DNA of 64,000 nucleotides. Source: Rouxiella sp. S1S-2. GTDB taxonomy: Bacteria; Pseudomonadota; Gammaproteobacteria; Enterobacterales; Enterobacteriaceae. Shown in pieces: positions 21,774 through 35,366 of this stretch. Within the stretch, counting starts at the first letter, position 1. Each line of letters starts with the position of its first letter. The translations under genes and the position numbers were made by a program. Under the pieces are notes generated by a model. That model was given only the letters and a program-made list of their open reading frames with translations, made no database searches and had not been told where the DNA came from. The stretch covers positions 248,001 through 312,000 of the forward strand of contig NZ_WFKL01000001.1 in NCBI RefSeq assembly GCF_009208105.1, written 5' to 3'.

Positions 21774-22343
21774 CTATTTTTTAAATCGACGCGTAAAGTC
21801 GGAAAAGGCGCTGAGCTGGCCGGTCAGGTGATCTAGCGTGCTTTGCTCAATCACCTCACCAAGCTGGGCATCGACCTTACTTTGAATGACTCCCCCCATA
21901 AACTCCGGCTTGTTAAGCACCATCGCATCCAGGAAAACCAATATCTGACGCAGGTGATACTGGCAGCGCGCGCCGCCAATCGGGCCCATTGAGCTGGTCT
22001 GTATAAGCACCGGTTTACCTGCCAAAGGCTGCTCTGGCAGGCGGGAAAGCCAATCTATAGCATTCTTTAAGCCGCCGGGAACGGAATAGTTGTACTCCGG
22101 AGTCACAATAATCACGCCGTCGGCCTGACGAATGTGCTCGGCAATTTTCTCGACCGTGGCCGGAAAACCGGACGCCTGTTGAATATCGGCGTCGTACAGC
22201 GGAATGTCGCCAATTGAAGGCAACGCTTCAATCGTCACTCCCTCGGGGGCCAACTTTGGCAGAGTGCGGGCAACCATGGCGTTAAAAGACTCTTTGCGCA
22301 GGCTACCTAACAGAGTGACAAACTTCAGTGGATGAGCAGACAT
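21774..22343 (-). CDS. chrR: NAD(P)H:quinone / chromate reductase
   Basis: 189-residue flavodoxin-like FMN reductase that reduces quinones and, incidentally, chromate, and protects against oxidative stress. The FMN phosphate loop is LLGSLRKESFN near residue 11, and the family signature TPEYNYSVPGGLKNAIDWLSR surrounds residue 85-105. It closely matches E. coli ChrR (YieF). SD AGGAG lies upstream. It is downstream of yieE and probably co-transcribed (41-nt gap). Confidence 0.95.
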   Translation of the reverse strand: MSAHPLKFVTLLGSLRKESFNAMVARTLPKLAPEGVTIEALPSIGDIPLYDADIQQASGFPATVEKIAEHIRQADGVIIVTPEYNYSVPGGLKNAIDWLSRLPEQPLAGKPVLIQTSSMGPIGGARCQYHLRQILVFLDAMVLNKPEFMGGVIQSKVDAQLGEVIEQSTLDHLTGQLSAFSDFTRRFKK

Positions 22344-22384
22344 TAACGACTCCTGATGTAAGTAAGGCTTGTACGAAAGGTAAG

Positions 22385-23107
22385 CTATTTAGCCGGAGGT
22401 AGGCTGGTTAACTTCATAAAGTGTAGTGAATCAACCTGCTGCTGTGGGGAAAATGTTTGCGTCCCTACAAATCCCTCTCGCGGCGAGTAACGCCAGCAAA
22501 TGAGCCGCAGAATATCAGGGCTGTGCGCACACGACCAAACTACAGGGCCTTCAATGTCGCTCATGACCTGCACGTTGGGAGTGATACTTGAGCGCAACCT
22601 TCCTGAGGAGGGGTGGAGGCTGAGCGTGTCTGCGACGATATCGTTTTGTCCCGAGAGTTTGTGTACGCTTTGCCGAATACATTCCAGCTGTAATGCCGAC
22701 TCGTCGGGGTCAGCCTGCATCGCTATCCAGCTTTTCTCTACCGCAGAAAGTGCAGACTGTCGCACCTGACTCAGCGCGCTGCGGGCGTGAAGAATTTCCA
22801 GGTCCAGCCCAACATTGCCTTCGCTACTCAGCATCACGCCGAGAGTACTGCCTGCGTAGGCCAGACTGAAGTCAGGTAAGCCAATAGAAGAGAAGCTGGG
22901 GCGGCCACTGGGCAGGGTAACTATCTGCGGCAGTCGAGTCATGCCGTAAAGATAGAACATCAGCTCCGCCAAGAGAACGCGCCCGTGAATGAAACGCTTC
23001 CGCTGGTTGGGGGAGAGGGTGTTCGAGAAGGATAAAACCTTTGTGGGTAAACGGTGAGTATCCGGCTCGCTATCCGTTATAGCCCAACGGGCAAAGTGGC
23101 ACGCCAT
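22385..23107 (-). CDS. yieE: 4'-phosphopantetheinyl transferase-family protein YieE
   Basis: 240-residue protein matching E. coli YieE, a predicted Sfp-type 4'-phosphopantetheinyl transferase, an enzyme class that loads the CoA arm onto carrier proteins. Visible are GRPSFSSIGLPDFSLAYA and the Mg-binding GLDLE (Asp102, Glu104). The second catalytic motif, normally WxxKEAxxK, reads CIRQSVHKL here, with Arg-Gln in place of Lys-Glu. E. coli YieE, as I recall it, has a similar change, so activity and target are uncertain. Same order with chrR as in E. coli. Confidence 0.85.
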   Translation of the reverse strand: MACHFARWAITDSEPDTHRLPTKVLSFSNTLSPNQRKRFIHGRVLLAELMFYLYGMTRLPQIVTLPSGRPSFSSIGLPDFSLAYAGSTLGVMLSSEGNVGLDLEILHARSALSQVRQSALSAVEKSWIAMQADPDESALQLECIRQSVHKLSGQNDIVADTLSLHPSSGRLRSSITPNVQVMSDIEGPVVWSCAHSPDILRLICWRYSPREGFVGTQTFSPQQQVDSLHFMKLTSLPPAK

Positions 23108-23219
23108 TGTTCACTCCATGATTAATGGTTCGTACATAATTTATATGAATATGTGCTCAATAGTACAACTATCACGTAAATTACATAAATAACTTATGAA
23201 TCAGATAATCATAGGCAGA

Positions 23220-23301
23220 GGACTAAAGGTGAATAAGAAAAACCCGTTTTTAGTCCATACCGACATGGGGTGAAGGACCCGTCCTCGCGGGTTAAGTCGG
23301 T
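23220..23301. other. Foldable segment of unknown role in a 450-nt gap
   Basis: Within the gap 23108-23558, which holds no other gene I can support, two neighbouring hairpins can be drawn. One is an 8-bp stem ggactaaa (23220-23227) / tttagtcc (23249-23256). The other is a two-part hairpin with outer stem accgac (23259-23264) / gtcggt (23296-23301) and inner stem acccg (23277-23281) / cgggt (23288-23292) around a 6-nt loop. This GC-rich block stands out from AT-rich surroundings. It could be a small RNA or an mRNA leader. I do not recognise a known riboswitch family. Confidence 0.3.
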
Positions 23302-23558
23302 TCACAAGAGAACTCAACCTGAAAAATAGAACGTTAATTTATAGATTAATAGCCTTTTTAATAATAAGAAAAAGAGATGAAAAATAATGTGGGGTAATTA
23401 TCACTTTGGGTATCTATGTGTAGGTGGTGTTTATATATTTGATTGTGATCATTGAAGTGTGCTCTTTGTGCATCATGATTGTTTTTTTATTTATCTTAAT
23501 AGGTTTTACCTGTAGCGTTGAAAAATGTTAATTATGATGAGTAACAAAGAGGTAAGTG

Positions 23559-24455
23559 ATGAAAGAAATAAGATGCCCCCAAAATGTAAACTACGCCCCA
23601 GGATATATAACGATAAAAAAGGTAAAAATAAATTATGCTAATAAAACAAGCATCGCGAACTGTGTTAATAGTGTGAAAAATACAGCGAGAACAGCGAGAA
23701 CAGCGTTAATAAGTAATGAGGGTTATCACGTTAATTTTATCGATTTCGACGCTCGGGAGGAAAAAAAATCGATTTCAGGGTATAGAGCAAAAAATTTATC
23801 AGCCCCCATTAAATTTTTCGCTGCGCTAACTGCCGTCACGCTGTTGACAGGCAGCAGCGTACACGCACAAGTTTTCCAGATGAACGGTAATGTAGGTGGG
23901 GAGGAGAGGAGAGATCATTTCGGAACAGTAAATTGGGAGTTCGACCCCAATGACAGTGTGAGTAAAGGCCGACGATCTGCAAAAGAATCAGAGATAGTGA
24001 TAGGTTCGGATATTATTAAGCAATCTGGCAGCGCCACGGCTAGCGATAATAAGAAGGCCGAATTTACTGAAATAATGGGAAGGGGGAAATTGTATTTCAT
24101 CGAAAAAAATGTCATCAATAATCTTCGTGATACGTATAATGATTTTGATGACACGATAATTCAATTCAGAGAAGCATATCAAAAAAGCAATCCTTCTCGG
24201 CAAGCTTGGTTAAATGATCACATCAATGGTCTTGAGAAGGCTAAAGAGGTACTGCTTACATTACGTAATGATTTTCGTGATATTGCAGTAAGTAGAAATA
24301 ACTCACCAAAAACAAAATCTGGATTATTAATAAGTAAGTTAAAAGACTTTATCGATAAAAATGATAATGAAGGTGATATTTTGTTAGTGACGATGAATAT
24401 GAACTCTTTGTGCGAGAGTCTGAGGATCAGTATTAAAAGACTTAGAGCCGTATAA
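23559..24455 (+). CDS. Unrecognised protein with an internal signal-like segment
   Basis: 298-residue protein I cannot assign. ATG 23559 was chosen over GTG 23556 because of its spacing from AAGAGG. Residues 1-83 are basic and polar. A hydrophobic stretch at about 84-100 (PIKFFAALTAVTLLTGSS) followed by VHAQ looks like a signal peptide placed unusually late. The remainder is charged and mostly helical (for example ENLRD-like stretches around 185-245). Codon use is much richer in A/T than the neighbours, which suggests transfer. It is flanked by core genes yieE and mnmE and ends before a strong terminator. Confidence 0.6.
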   Translation: MKEIRCPQNVNYAPGYITIKKVKINYANKTSIANCVNSVKNTARTARTALISNEGYHVNFIDFDAREEKKSISGYRAKNLSAPIKFFAALTAVTLLTGSSVHAQVFQMNGNVGGEERRDHFGTVNWEFDPNDSVSKGRRSAKESEIVIGSDIIKQSGSATASDNKKAEFTEIMGRGKLYFIEKNVINNLRDTYNDFDDTIIQFREAYQKSNPSRQAWLNDHINGLEKAKEVLLTLRNDFRDIAVSRNNSPKTKSGLLISKLKDFIDKNDNEGDILLVTMNMNSLCESLRISIKRLRAV

Positions 24456-24478
24456 AGTAAAACCCTGTAAATGATTAT

Positions 24479-24523
24479 GCACTTACTCACTCCGCCATAT
24501 CGTGAGTAAGTGCTTACTTTTTT
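24479..24523 (+). terminator. Terminator after the unrecognised gene
   Basis: Perfect 12-bp stem gcacttactcac (24479-24490) / gtgagtaagtgc (24502-24513) with an 11-nt loop, followed by TTACTTTTTTA on the plus strand. It lies in the 74-nt gap to mnmE, which converges from the right. Confidence 0.9.
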
Positions 24524-24529
24524 ATGGAG

Positions 24530-25894
24530 TTATTTACCGATACAGAAGCTGGAGAAAATGCGTCCTAACAAGTCGTCAGAGCTGAATTCACCGGTTATCT
24601 CACTCAGAGACTGCTGGGAAAGGCGCAGCTCTTCGGCCAACAGTTCACCCGCCCAGGCACCTAAAAGCTGATCTTTACCCTGCAACAGGTGCTGTGCCGC
24701 CTGCTCAAGCGCCTGTAAATGGCGGCGACGTGCCAGGAATCCACCCTCCATATTTTGATTAAAGCCCATGCTTTCTTTCAAATGGTCACGCAGCAGGTCA
24801 ATTCCCTCTCCGGTGCGTGCCGAAAGGCGGATAAGTGAGTGACCATTCACTTCTGTCTTGCCCATTGCCTCGCCGGTCACGTCGGCTTTATTACGTACCA
24901 CCACGATCGGCAAAGACTCAGGAAGACGCGCCATAAACTCCGGCCAAATTTCGGCAGGTTCCGTGGCGTTTGTCGTCGTGCCATCAACCATAAACAGTAC
25001 AGTATCGGCCTGTTCTATCTCATTCCACGCACGTTCGATGCCGATGCGTTCAACTTCATCGCTGGCGTCACGCAGCCCGGCGGTATCAATAATGTGCAAC
25101 GGCATGCCATCAATGTGAATATGCTCACGCAGCACGTCGCGGGTGGTACCGGCAATATCGGTCACAATCGCGGCTTCACGGCCTGCCAATGCATTAAGAA
25201 GGCTGGATTTACCGGCGTTTGGACGACCTGCAATCACCACTTTCATGCCTTCACGCAGTAGGCTACCCTGACGCGCTTCGGTTCGCACCGCATTCAGGTC
25301 GCCGATCACCGCATTGAGCTGAGCCTCAATTTTACCGTCGGAAAGGAAGTCAATCTCCTCATCGGGGAAGTCGATCGCCGCTTCTACATAGATTCGCAGG
25401 TTAGTGAGCGCTTCCACCAAATGATGAATACGTGACGAGAATGCCCCCTGCAGAGAGTTCACCGCTGAGCGTGCTGCCTGTTCTGAACTGGCGTCAATCA
25501 GGTCAGCAATCGCCTCGGCCTGAGCTAAATCAAGCTTGTCGTTGAGGAACGCACGCTCTGAGAACTCACCAGGACGTGCAATGCGTACGTCCGGCAGCGC
25601 AATGATGCGTTTTATCAGTAGGTCGAGAATAACCGGCCCACCGTGGCCCTGCAGCTCCAGCACGTCTTCACCGGTGAAGGAGTGAGGGCCGGGGAACCAC
25701 AGCGCTATGCCTTGGTCCAGCGTGCTGCCGTCAGCGTCGCGAAACGGCAGATAGTCGGCGTAGCGCGGCTTGGGCAGTTTGCCCAATATTTCCTGCGCAA
25801 TCAGGCTGGCCGCACGACCAGAGATGCGCACAATACCGACGCCACCGCGGCCTGGCGGCGTAGCTTGAGCAACGATAGTGTCTGACGTATTCAT
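24530..25894 (-). CDS. mnmE: tRNA modification GTPase MnmE
   Basis: 454-residue GTPase that with MnmG adds the (carboxymethyl)aminomethyl group to wobble U34 of certain tRNAs. The N-terminal tetrahydrofolate-binding domain begins [20 protein letters not shown] domain is inserted into a helical domain, with G1 GRPNAGKSS at about 226-234, G2 [10 protein letters not shown]3 DTAGLR and G4 NKAD. The C-terminal FCIGK carries the essential Cys. The frame opens upstream to 25933; ATG 25894 gives the family start [10 protein letters not shown] and E. coli length. Downstream of yidC behind a terminator-like hairpin. Confidence 0.97.
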   Translation of the reverse strand: MNTSDTIVAQATPPGRGGVGIVRISGRAASLIAQEILGKLPKPRYADYLPFRDADGSTLDQGIALWFPGPHSFTGEDVLELQGHGGPVILDLLIKRIIALPDVRIARPGEFSERAFLNDKLDLAQAEAIADLIDASSEQAARSAVNSLQGAFSSRIHHLVEALTNLRIYVEAAIDFPDEEIDFLSDGKIEAQLNAVIGDLNAVRTEARQGSLLREGMKVVIAGRPNAGKSSLLNALAGREAAIVTDIAGTTRDVLREHIHIDGMPLHIIDTAGLRDASDEVERIGIERAWNEIEQADTVLFMVDGTTTNATEPAEIWPEFMARLPESLPIVVVRNKADVTGEAMGKTEVNGHSLIRLSARTGEGIDLLRDHLKESMGFNQNMEGGFLARRRHLQALEQAAQHLLQGKDQLLGAWAGELLAEELRLSQQSLSEITGEFSSDDLLGRIFSSFCIGK

Positions 25895-25913
25895 AGAGTT
25901 CTCTGCATTTTTA

Positions 25914-25950
25914 ATAAAAAAGAAGGCGGTCAATGTATTGACCGCCTTCT
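25914..25950 (-). terminator. Terminator between yidC and mnmE
   Basis: Perfect 13-bp inverted repeat (25921-25933 / 25938-25950) with a 4-nt loop, followed on the minus strand by TTTTTATT. It sits between the yidC stop and the mnmE start. Most yidC transcripts should end here, so mnmE probably has its own promoter or depends on readthrough. Confidence 0.88.
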
Positions 25951-25997
25951 TATTATGTTATGCGCCGAGGGTGTCAGCGCAAACTATTTATGTCCGA

Positions 25998-27632
25998 TCA
26001 GGCTTTCTTCTTGTCGCGGCTGTGCAAGCCACGTTTTTCCAGGCCGCGATAAATCAGCTGCTGCTGGAGAATGGTCACCAGGTTACTGACGATGTAGTAC
26101 ACCACCAGGCCAGACGGGAACCACAGGAAGAATACGGTGAAGATAACCGGCATAAAGGTCATGATCTTCTGCTGCATCGGGTCGGTAACGGTCGTCGGCG
26201 ACATCTTCTGAATGAAGAACATCGTGATACCCATCAGAACCGGCAGAATGTAGTACGGGTCTTGTGCCGACAGGTCATGGATCCACAGTGCAAACGGCGC
26301 ATGACGCAGTTCGATGGAGCCAGACAGCATGTAATACAGTGCCAGGAAGATAGGCATCTGGATCACCAACGGCAGACAGCCACCCAGCGGGTTAACTTTT
26401 TCCGTTTTATACAGCGCCATCATCTCTTGACTCATGCGCTGTTTGTCATCACCAATACGCTCACGCATTGCGGCCAGTTTCGGCTGCAGCATACGCATTT
26501 TCGCCATCGACGTATATTGCGCACGGGTCAGTGGGTACATGATACCGCGCACGATAAAGGTGATGATGATAATGGAGAAGCCCCAGTTACCGATGAAGCT
26601 GTGGATAAATTTCAGCAGTTTGAACAACGGCTGAGAGATAAACCACAACCAGCCGTAGTCTACGGTCAGGTCAAGGTGAGGCGCGATAGCGGCCATTTTG
26701 TCCTGAATTTCTGGACCCACCCACAGGATTGAACCCACTTGTTGCTGAGCGCCAGGCTGAACAACAAACGGTGCACCTTTAAAGCCAATAGAGGCGATGC
26801 CGTTATTGGTGGTGGTGTAGAAGGTGTTAGTGTCCTTCGCTGAAGGGATCCACGCCGTTGCAAAGTACTGCTGCAACATGGCAACCCATCCGCCCTGCGT
26901 CGTGACGTTCAGACTTTCGCTCTTATCGAACGCGTATTTCTGATATTTGTCATCGCTGGAAGAATAAGCCGCGCCGCGATAAGTATGCAGAGCAAAGTTG
27001 TTGCTCCCGGTATCACGATGTTTAGGCAGGTCGATAGTTTGCTTAAGCTGACCGAACAGGGTCAAATCCAACGGCGCTGCTGTGGTGTTGTTGATGTTGT
27101 AGTCAACGTTCACCGCGTATGAGCCGCGTTTGATAACAAAAGTCTTGGTGTAAACTGCGCCGTTCTGAGCCGTGTAGGTCAGTGGGATGCGCAATTCGGT
27201 CTGGCCTTCACCTAACGTAAAGGTGTCCTGGCTTGACGTGAACAGAGGACGTTCGCCGTTAGCCGGGTTGTCTGGGCCATTTTTGCCAGTCAGACCGCTT
27301 TGAGCCTGATAGACGAAAGAAGGAGTCGTTTCGAGCAGCTGGAATGGCGCTGTAGATTTCAGCGCTACTGGGTATTGAGTCAACAGCGCCTGCTCAATAT
27401 CGCCACCACGGGTGTTGATGGTTAATGAGAGGACGTCAGTATTGACGGTGATCAGTTTGCCCTGTCCGCTTCCAGGAACAGCCTGGTTAGCAGCATCACC
27501 GGTGGCTGTGTTCGCAGTCTGTTGCGTGGTCTGGTTGGCTGGTTGCGGAGCGTGGTCCGTTTGCCAGGCCTGCCAAATCATGAAAGACACGAACAGCAGA
27601 GCGATGAGGAAAAGATTGCGTTGCGAATCCAT
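25998..27632 (-). CDS. yidC: Membrane protein insertase YidC
   Basis: 544-residue inner-membrane insertase that works alone or with SecYEG; one client is the ATP synthase subunit c encoded upstream in this window. An N-terminal membrane anchor ([15 protein letters not shown], 6-20) is followed by a large periplasmic P1 domain (about 60-340). The C-terminal core has five membrane helices, with the hydrophilic-groove Arg in [15 protein letters not shown]. Length is close to E. coli (548). The order rpmH-rnpA-yidD-yidC-mnmE is conserved. Confidence 0.97.
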   Translation of the reverse strand: MDSQRNLFLIALLFVSFMIWQAWQTDHAPQPANQTTQQTANTATGDAANQAVPGSGQGKLITVNTDVLSLTINTRGGDIEQALLTQYPVALKSTAPFQLLETTPSFVYQAQSGLTGKNGPDNPANGERPLFTSSQDTFTLGEGQTELRIPLTYTAQNGAVYTKTFVIKRGSYAVNVDYNINNTTAAPLDLTLFGQLKQTIDLPKHRDTGSNNFALHTYRGAAYSSSDDKYQKYAFDKSESLNVTTQGGWVAMLQQYFATAWIPSAKDTNTFYTTTNNGIASIGFKGAPFVVQPGAQQQVGSILWVGPEIQDKMAAIAPHLDLTVDYGWLWFISQPLFKLLKFIHSFIGNWGFSIIIITFIVRGIMYPLTRAQYTSMAKMRMLQPKLAAMRERIGDDKQRMSQEMMALYKTEKVNPLGGCLPLVIQMPIFLALYYMLSGSIELRHAPFALWIHDLSAQDPYYILPVLMGITMFFIQKMSPTTVTDPMQQKIMTFMPVIFTVFFLWFPSGLVVYYIVSNLVTILQQQLIYRGLEKRGLHSRDKKKA

Positions 27633-27634
27633 CG

Positions 27635-27892
27635 TTAGTGTTCTCTGTTATTGTCGGTTTTCGGCGGTACGGGGTCATCACCACCTGGGTTTAAAGGATG
27701 GCATTTTAATACGCGTTTGAACGTCAACCAACTGCCTTTTACCATGCCAAAGCGACCAATTGCCTCAATACCGTATTGAGAGCAGGTTGGTCGAAAACGA
27801 CAATGAGGCCCAAGCATTGGGCTGATTACCAGTTGATACCCGCGTATCAAGGCAATCAGGATGCGGGAGCCTGTCGGCAATGTCGACGCCAT
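27635..27892 (-). CDS. yidD: Membrane protein insertion efficiency factor YidD
   Basis: 85-residue protein of the YidD/UPF0161 family that assists insertion of membrane proteins. Motifs are [20 protein letters not shown] and CSQYGIEAI, with three conserved cysteines (PHCRF, PTCSQY, KCHP), then [12 protein letters not shown]. It overlaps the end of rnpA by 37 nt and stops two bases before the yidC start, a packing typical for this gene. Confidence 0.95.
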   Translation of the reverse strand: MASTLPTGSRILIALIRGYQLVISPMLGPHCRFRPTCSQYGIEAIGRFGMVKGSWLTFKRVLKCHPLNPGGDDPVPPKTDNNREH

Positions 27893-28215
27893 AATTTCTC
27901 CAACGCTTCCGTTAACGCACGGTTATCGAGATCGGCGACCCCCTTCTTGACCAGCACAACAAAATCCATAGACGGCAGCGCATGCTGATTTAAACGGAAA
28001 CTTTCGCGGGTTAGGCGTTTAATCCGATTACGTTCATGAGCGCGTTTGACATGTTTTTTAGCGACGGTAAGACCGATGCGGGGATGCCCCAGCTCGTTCA
28101 GGCGGCCAAGGATGGTGATTTGAGGCGTGCCGGCCCGTTGTGGCTGCTGGAAGACGAAAGTGAAATGACGGGGAGTTAACAAACGTAACTCCCTGGGAAA
28201 AGCTAGCTTAACCAC
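27856..28215 (-). CDS. rnpA: Ribonuclease P protein component
   Basis: 119-residue basic protein that binds the RNase P RNA and helps cut the 5' leader from tRNA precursors. The RNR motif [14 protein letters not shown] is at 61-74, and the first half has the FTFVFQQ and [14 protein letters not shown] core. GTG start, giving the E. coli-like [15 protein letters not shown]. It lies 18 nt downstream of rpmH, with which it is co-transcribed in relatives. Confidence 0.97.
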   Translation of the reverse strand: MVKLAFPRELRLLTPRHFTFVFQQPQRAGTPQITILGRLNELGHPRIGLTVAKKHVKRAHERNRIKRLTRESFRLNQHALPSMDFVVLVKKGVADLDNRALTEALEKLWRRHCRQAPAS

Positions 28216-28233
28216 TAAACAGGTTAGCTTTTA

Positions 28234-28386
<153 letters not shown>

Positions 28387-28476
28387 CTAAACTTAAAATT
28401 AAAACTGATCGGTAAACGCGTGGGCTTTCGGCGAAAAAACAACCGATGCCTTAGTCGCATCATATAAAGAAGCGGG

Positions 28477-28505
28477 ATTGTAGTAATTGTACAGTCCTGA
28501 GTCAA
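28477..28505 (-). promoter_or_regulatory. rpmH promoter
   Basis: On the minus strand TTGACT (28505-28500) and TACAAT (28482-28477) are separated by 17 bp, a near-consensus sigma70 promoter facing rpmH. Predicted transcription starts about 95 nt before the rpmH ATG. Confidence 0.75.
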
Positions 28506-28629
28506 TTTACATTGCTAGAAAGCGCGCCAAAATGTTTACCAAATATTCCCGTGCTCACCGATGACCATCAGGAGCTCGGGTATCACACGTAGGGCTGAGG
28601 ATTATACGGACTCCTGCCTAAATCGCAAG

Positions 28630-29111
28630 GATCGCTGGCTGATCCTTGAGCATTGTTATTGTGATCTCGGTTGAAAAGCTGTGAATGGTGCGGGATGAAA
28701 TCTTTTTTTTCTGTGCAAAGCTGGCGACACCCGCCTACTATTCATAGGTTCTGTCGCAGGTTCAGTTGCAGGCTAGGCTAAGCTTACCCACTACACGAAC
28801 GGTGCCTGTGGATAAAAAGGATCTATTGTGTGAGGAAGGGGAGGATCTCTGTCGCCGTTTGCGTTATGATCCGCCATTCCGATCGCGATCCGTCCCGGAT
28901 GGCCGATCGGCTTGTAGATTTTTTAAACAAAACTTATAGCCGACAAAAAACCGTAAAAATCGGTTCACACGTCGCTTTTGGCCGCTGACAGGGTGGCCTA
29001 AAGACATCTCCTCAACATTTATTAATGAACTACGGTTAAATCCCGTGGCGTAGCTGTAAATGTGCGAGCGAGGCGTGTGTCTAAAATCATGATTTAAAAA
29101 ATATCCTGATC
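28630..29111 (+). promoter_or_regulatory. dnaA control region with DnaA box and GATC cluster
   Basis: Part of the 774-nt gap between rpmH and dnaA (28375-29148), which has no gene. It holds a perfect DnaA box TGTGGATAA at 28807-28815. Ten GATC sites start at 28630, 28641, 28663, 28820, 28844, 28868, 28881, 28887, 28905 and 29108. DnaA represses its own gene through such a box. Dam methylation of GATC sites with SeqA binding sequesters the promoter after replication in E. coli. I do not see the multi-box, AT-rich array of oriC here. Confidence 0.75.
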
Positions 29112-29148
29112 CTTTTTCTTTTTTGGTCTTGTTCGAGTGGAGTCCGCC

Positions 29149-30543
29149 GTGTCACTTTCGCTTTGGCAGCAGTGTCTTGCCAGATTGCAGGATGAGTTAC
29201 CTGCCACAGAATTCAGTATGTGGATACGCCCTTTGCAGGCGGAATTGAGTGACAACACCTTGGCGCTGTATGCACCAAACCGGTTTGTCCTCGATTGGGT
29301 ACGTGACAAATACTTAAATAACATTAACGGTCTGTTGAACGATTTTTGTGGCACGGATGCGCCTTTGTTACGTTTTGAGGTAGGCAGCAAGCCGCTGGTG
29401 CAACGCGTTAATGAAACCGTTGCTGCTGCCGTGAGTTCACCGGTTGCGGCACGTACGCTGCCGCGTGCTGCGCCTTCACGTCCAAGTTGGGACAGCTCGC
29501 CGGTACAGCCCGAGCTGTCTTACCGTTCCAATGTTAACCCCAAACATACTTTCGATAATTTCGTTGAGGGTAAGTCTAACCAGTTGGCGCGCGCTGCGGC
29601 CCGTCAGGTAGCAGACAACCCGGGTGGCGCTTATAACCCCTTGTTTTTATATGGTGGGACCGGCCTGGGTAAAACCCACTTGCTGCATGCCGTAGGCAAT
29701 GGGATTATGGCCCGTAAGGCGAATGCCAAAGTGGTTTATATGCATTCCGAGCGCTTCGTGCAGGATATGGTAAAAGCCCTGCAAAATAATGCCATTGAAG
29801 AATTTAAGCGTTATTATCGCTCCGTGGATGCACTGCTTATCGATGACATTCAATTTTTTGCTAATAAAGAGCGTTCGCAGGAGGAGTTTTTCCACACCTT
29901 TAACGCCCTGCTGGAAGGCAATCAGCAAATAATTCTGACCTCCGACCGTTATCCTAAAGAGATTAACGGCGTTGAGGACCGGCTTAAATCCCGCTTCGGC
30001 TGGGGCTTAACCGTGGCTATTGAGCCGCCCGAGCTCGAAACTCGTGTAGCAATTTTAATGAAAAAGGCCGACGAGAACGATATTCGTCTGCCGGGTGAAG
30101 TGGCCTTCTTTATTGCCAAGCGCCTGCGTTCAAACGTGCGTGAGCTCGAGGGCGCACTGAACCGCGTTATCGCCAATGCCAACTTTACCGGTCGCGCCAT
30201 CACTATCGATTTCGTACGTGAAGCGCTGCGTGACCTGCTTGCTCTGCAAGAAAAACTGGTCACCATTGATAATATTCAGAAAACTGTTGCCGAGTATTAT
30301 AAGATTAAGGTTGCAGACCTGCTCTCCAAACGGCGTTCCCGTTCGGTTGCTCGCCCACGTCAGATGGCGATGGCGCTGGCAAAAGAGCTCACCAACCACA
30401 GCCTGCCAGAAATCGGCGATGCGTTCGGTGGTCGTGACCATACTACGGTGTTGCACGCCTGCCGAAAAATTGAGCAGCTGCGTGAAGAAAGCCATGACAT
30501 CAAAGAAGATTTCTCTAACTTAATCAGGACACTCTCCTCCTAG
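29149..30543 (+). CDS. dnaA: Chromosomal replication initiator DnaA
   Basis: 464-residue AAA+ initiator that binds DnaA boxes and opens oriC. Domain I ([18 protein letters not shown]) is followed by a variable linker at about 85-130. The AAA+ domain has Walker [10 protein letters not shown] and Walker B LLIDDIQ. The C-terminal helix-turn-helix carries the signature [11 protein letters not shown]. The frame opens upstream to GTG 29137; GTG 29149 was chosen because the surrounding bases and start match E. coli dnaA. dnaN follows after 4 nt. Confidence 0.98.
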   Translation: MSLSLWQQCLARLQDELPATEFSMWIRPLQAELSDNTLALYAPNRFVLDWVRDKYLNNINGLLNDFCGTDAPLLRFEVGSKPLVQRVNETVAAAVSSPVAARTLPRAAPSRPSWDSSPVQPELSYRSNVNPKHTFDNFVEGKSNQLARAAARQVADNPGGAYNPLFLYGGTGLGKTHLLHAVGNGIMARKANAKVVYMHSERFVQDMVKALQNNAIEEFKRYYRSVDALLIDDIQFFANKERSQEEFFHTFNALLEGNQQIILTSDRYPKEINGVEDRLKSRFGWGLTVAIEPPELETRVAILMKKADENDIRLPGEVAFFIAKRLRSNVRELEGALNRVIANANFTGRAITIDFVREALRDLLALQEKLVTIDNIQKTVAEYYKIKVADLLSKRRSRSVARPRQMAMALAKELTNHSLPEIGDAFGGRDHTTVLHACRKIEQLREESHDIKEDFSNLIRTLSS

Positions 30544-30547
30544 CGCT

Positions 30548-31648
30548 ATGAAATTTATTGTTGAACGTGAGCATTTGCTGAAACCACTGCAACAGGTCAG
30601 TAGCCCACTGGGTGGACGACCTACACTGCCTATTCTCGGTAACCTGTTGTTGCAGGTCACAGAGGGCGGGTTGCTGCTGACGGGTACCGATCTTGAAATG
30701 GAGATGGTCGCCAAAGTTGCACTGTCTCAACCTCATGACGCCGGTGCGACGACTGTCCCTGCGCGTAAATTCTTTGATATCTGCCGTGGTTTGCCGGAAG
30801 GCGCAGAGATTACCGTGACCCTGGAAGGCGAGCGCATGCTGGTTCGATCCGGCCGTAGCCGTTTCTCATTGTCTACGCTGCCTGCGACGGATTTCCCGAA
30901 TCTTGATGACTGGCAGAGCGAGGTCGAATTCACCCTGCCTCAGGCTACGCTGAAACGTTTGATTGAAGCCACGCAGTTTTCGATGGCGCATCAGGACGTT
31001 CGCTACTATCTCAACGGCATGCTGTTTGAAACCGAAGGCGAAGAGCTGCGTACTGTTGCAACTGATGGCCACCGTCTGGCCGTCTGTTCAATGCCTATCG
31101 GCCAGTCTTTGCCGTCGCATTCGGTGATTGTTCCGCGTAAAGGTGTGATGGAGCTGGTTCGTTTGCTCGACGGCGGTGACACCCCGCTGCAACTGCAAAT
31201 TGGCAGCAATAACATTCGCGCTCACGTGGGTGATTTCATCTTTACCTCCAAGCTGGTGGATGGTCGTTTCCCTGATTATCGCCGCGTATTGCCGAAAAAT
31301 CCCGACAAAACGCTGCAGGCAGGCTGTGATCTACTGAAGCAGGCGTTTGCGCGCGCGGCCATTCTCTCCAATGAGAAATTCCGCGGTGTGCGACTTTACG
31401 TCAGCCAGAATCAGTTGAAAATCACGGCCAACAACCCAGAGCAGGAAGAAGCCGAGGAAATCCTCGACGTTGCCTACGATGGCACCGAGATGGAAATTGG
31501 TTTCAACGTCAGCTACGTTCTCGACGTACTTAATGCGCTGAAATGCGATGAAGTTCGTTTGTTGCTGACCGATTCGGTGTCAAGCGTACAAATAGAAGAC
31601 GGCGCCAGTCAGGCTGCGGCCTATGTCGTCATGCCAATGCGTTTGTGA
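30548..31648 (+). CDS. dnaN: DNA polymerase III sliding clamp (beta subunit)
   Basis: 366-residue clamp that encircles DNA and holds polymerase III and other repair factors. It has the three repeated domains of the family, starting MKFIVEREHLLKPLQQVSS and ending AAAYVVMPMRL, with the client-binding cleft residues near the C-terminus. Same length as E. coli. It is 4 nt after dnaA and upstream of recF, the standard dnaA-dnaN-recF-gyrB order. Confidence 0.98.
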   Translation: MKFIVEREHLLKPLQQVSSPLGGRPTLPILGNLLLQVTEGGLLLTGTDLEMEMVAKVALSQPHDAGATTVPARKFFDICRGLPEGAEITVTLEGERMLVRSGRSRFSLSTLPATDFPNLDDWQSEVEFTLPQATLKRLIEATQFSMAHQDVRYYLNGMLFETEGEELRTVATDGHRLAVCSMPIGQSLPSHSVIVPRKGVMELVRLLDGGDTPLQLQIGSNNIRAHVGDFIFTSKLVDGRFPDYRRVLPKNPDKTLQAGCDLLKQAFARAAILSNEKFRGVRLYVSQNQLKITANNPEQEEAEEILDVAYDGTEMEIGFNVSYVLDVLNALKCDEVRLLLTDSVSSVQIEDGASQAAAYVVMPMRL

Positions 31649-31685
31649 TTTCGAAGACGCTGACGCCCTGGAATTGTATATATAG

Positions 31686-35208
<3,523 letters not shown>

Positions 35209-35235
35209 TTTCGCTACTCTGCTGATACTCTCTCT

Positions 35236-35270
35236 AAACCCGAAGCGGGAAACTGCTTCGGGTTTTTTTT
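35236..35270 (+). terminator. Terminator after gyrB
   Basis: Perfect 11-bp stem aaacccgaagc (35236-35246) / gcttcgggttt (35255-35265) with an 8-nt loop and a run of eight T. It separates gyrB from the AT-rich toxin-like gene, which therefore needs its own promoter; I cannot point to one with confidence in 35271-35366. Confidence 0.95.
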
Positions 35271-35366
35271 CGCCTAAATTTCAAGTTATTAAAGGAACTT
35301 TAGCTGTCTGCGGTCGGCGAAGGTCGATTGGCGTATTATGTTAAATACAGAGGGAAATGTACTAAC

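Noticed and set aside
25878-26732. 284-codon plus-strand open frame opposite yidC
   Set aside because: Shadow of yidC: high His/Gln/Arg content, no ribosome site, no domain.
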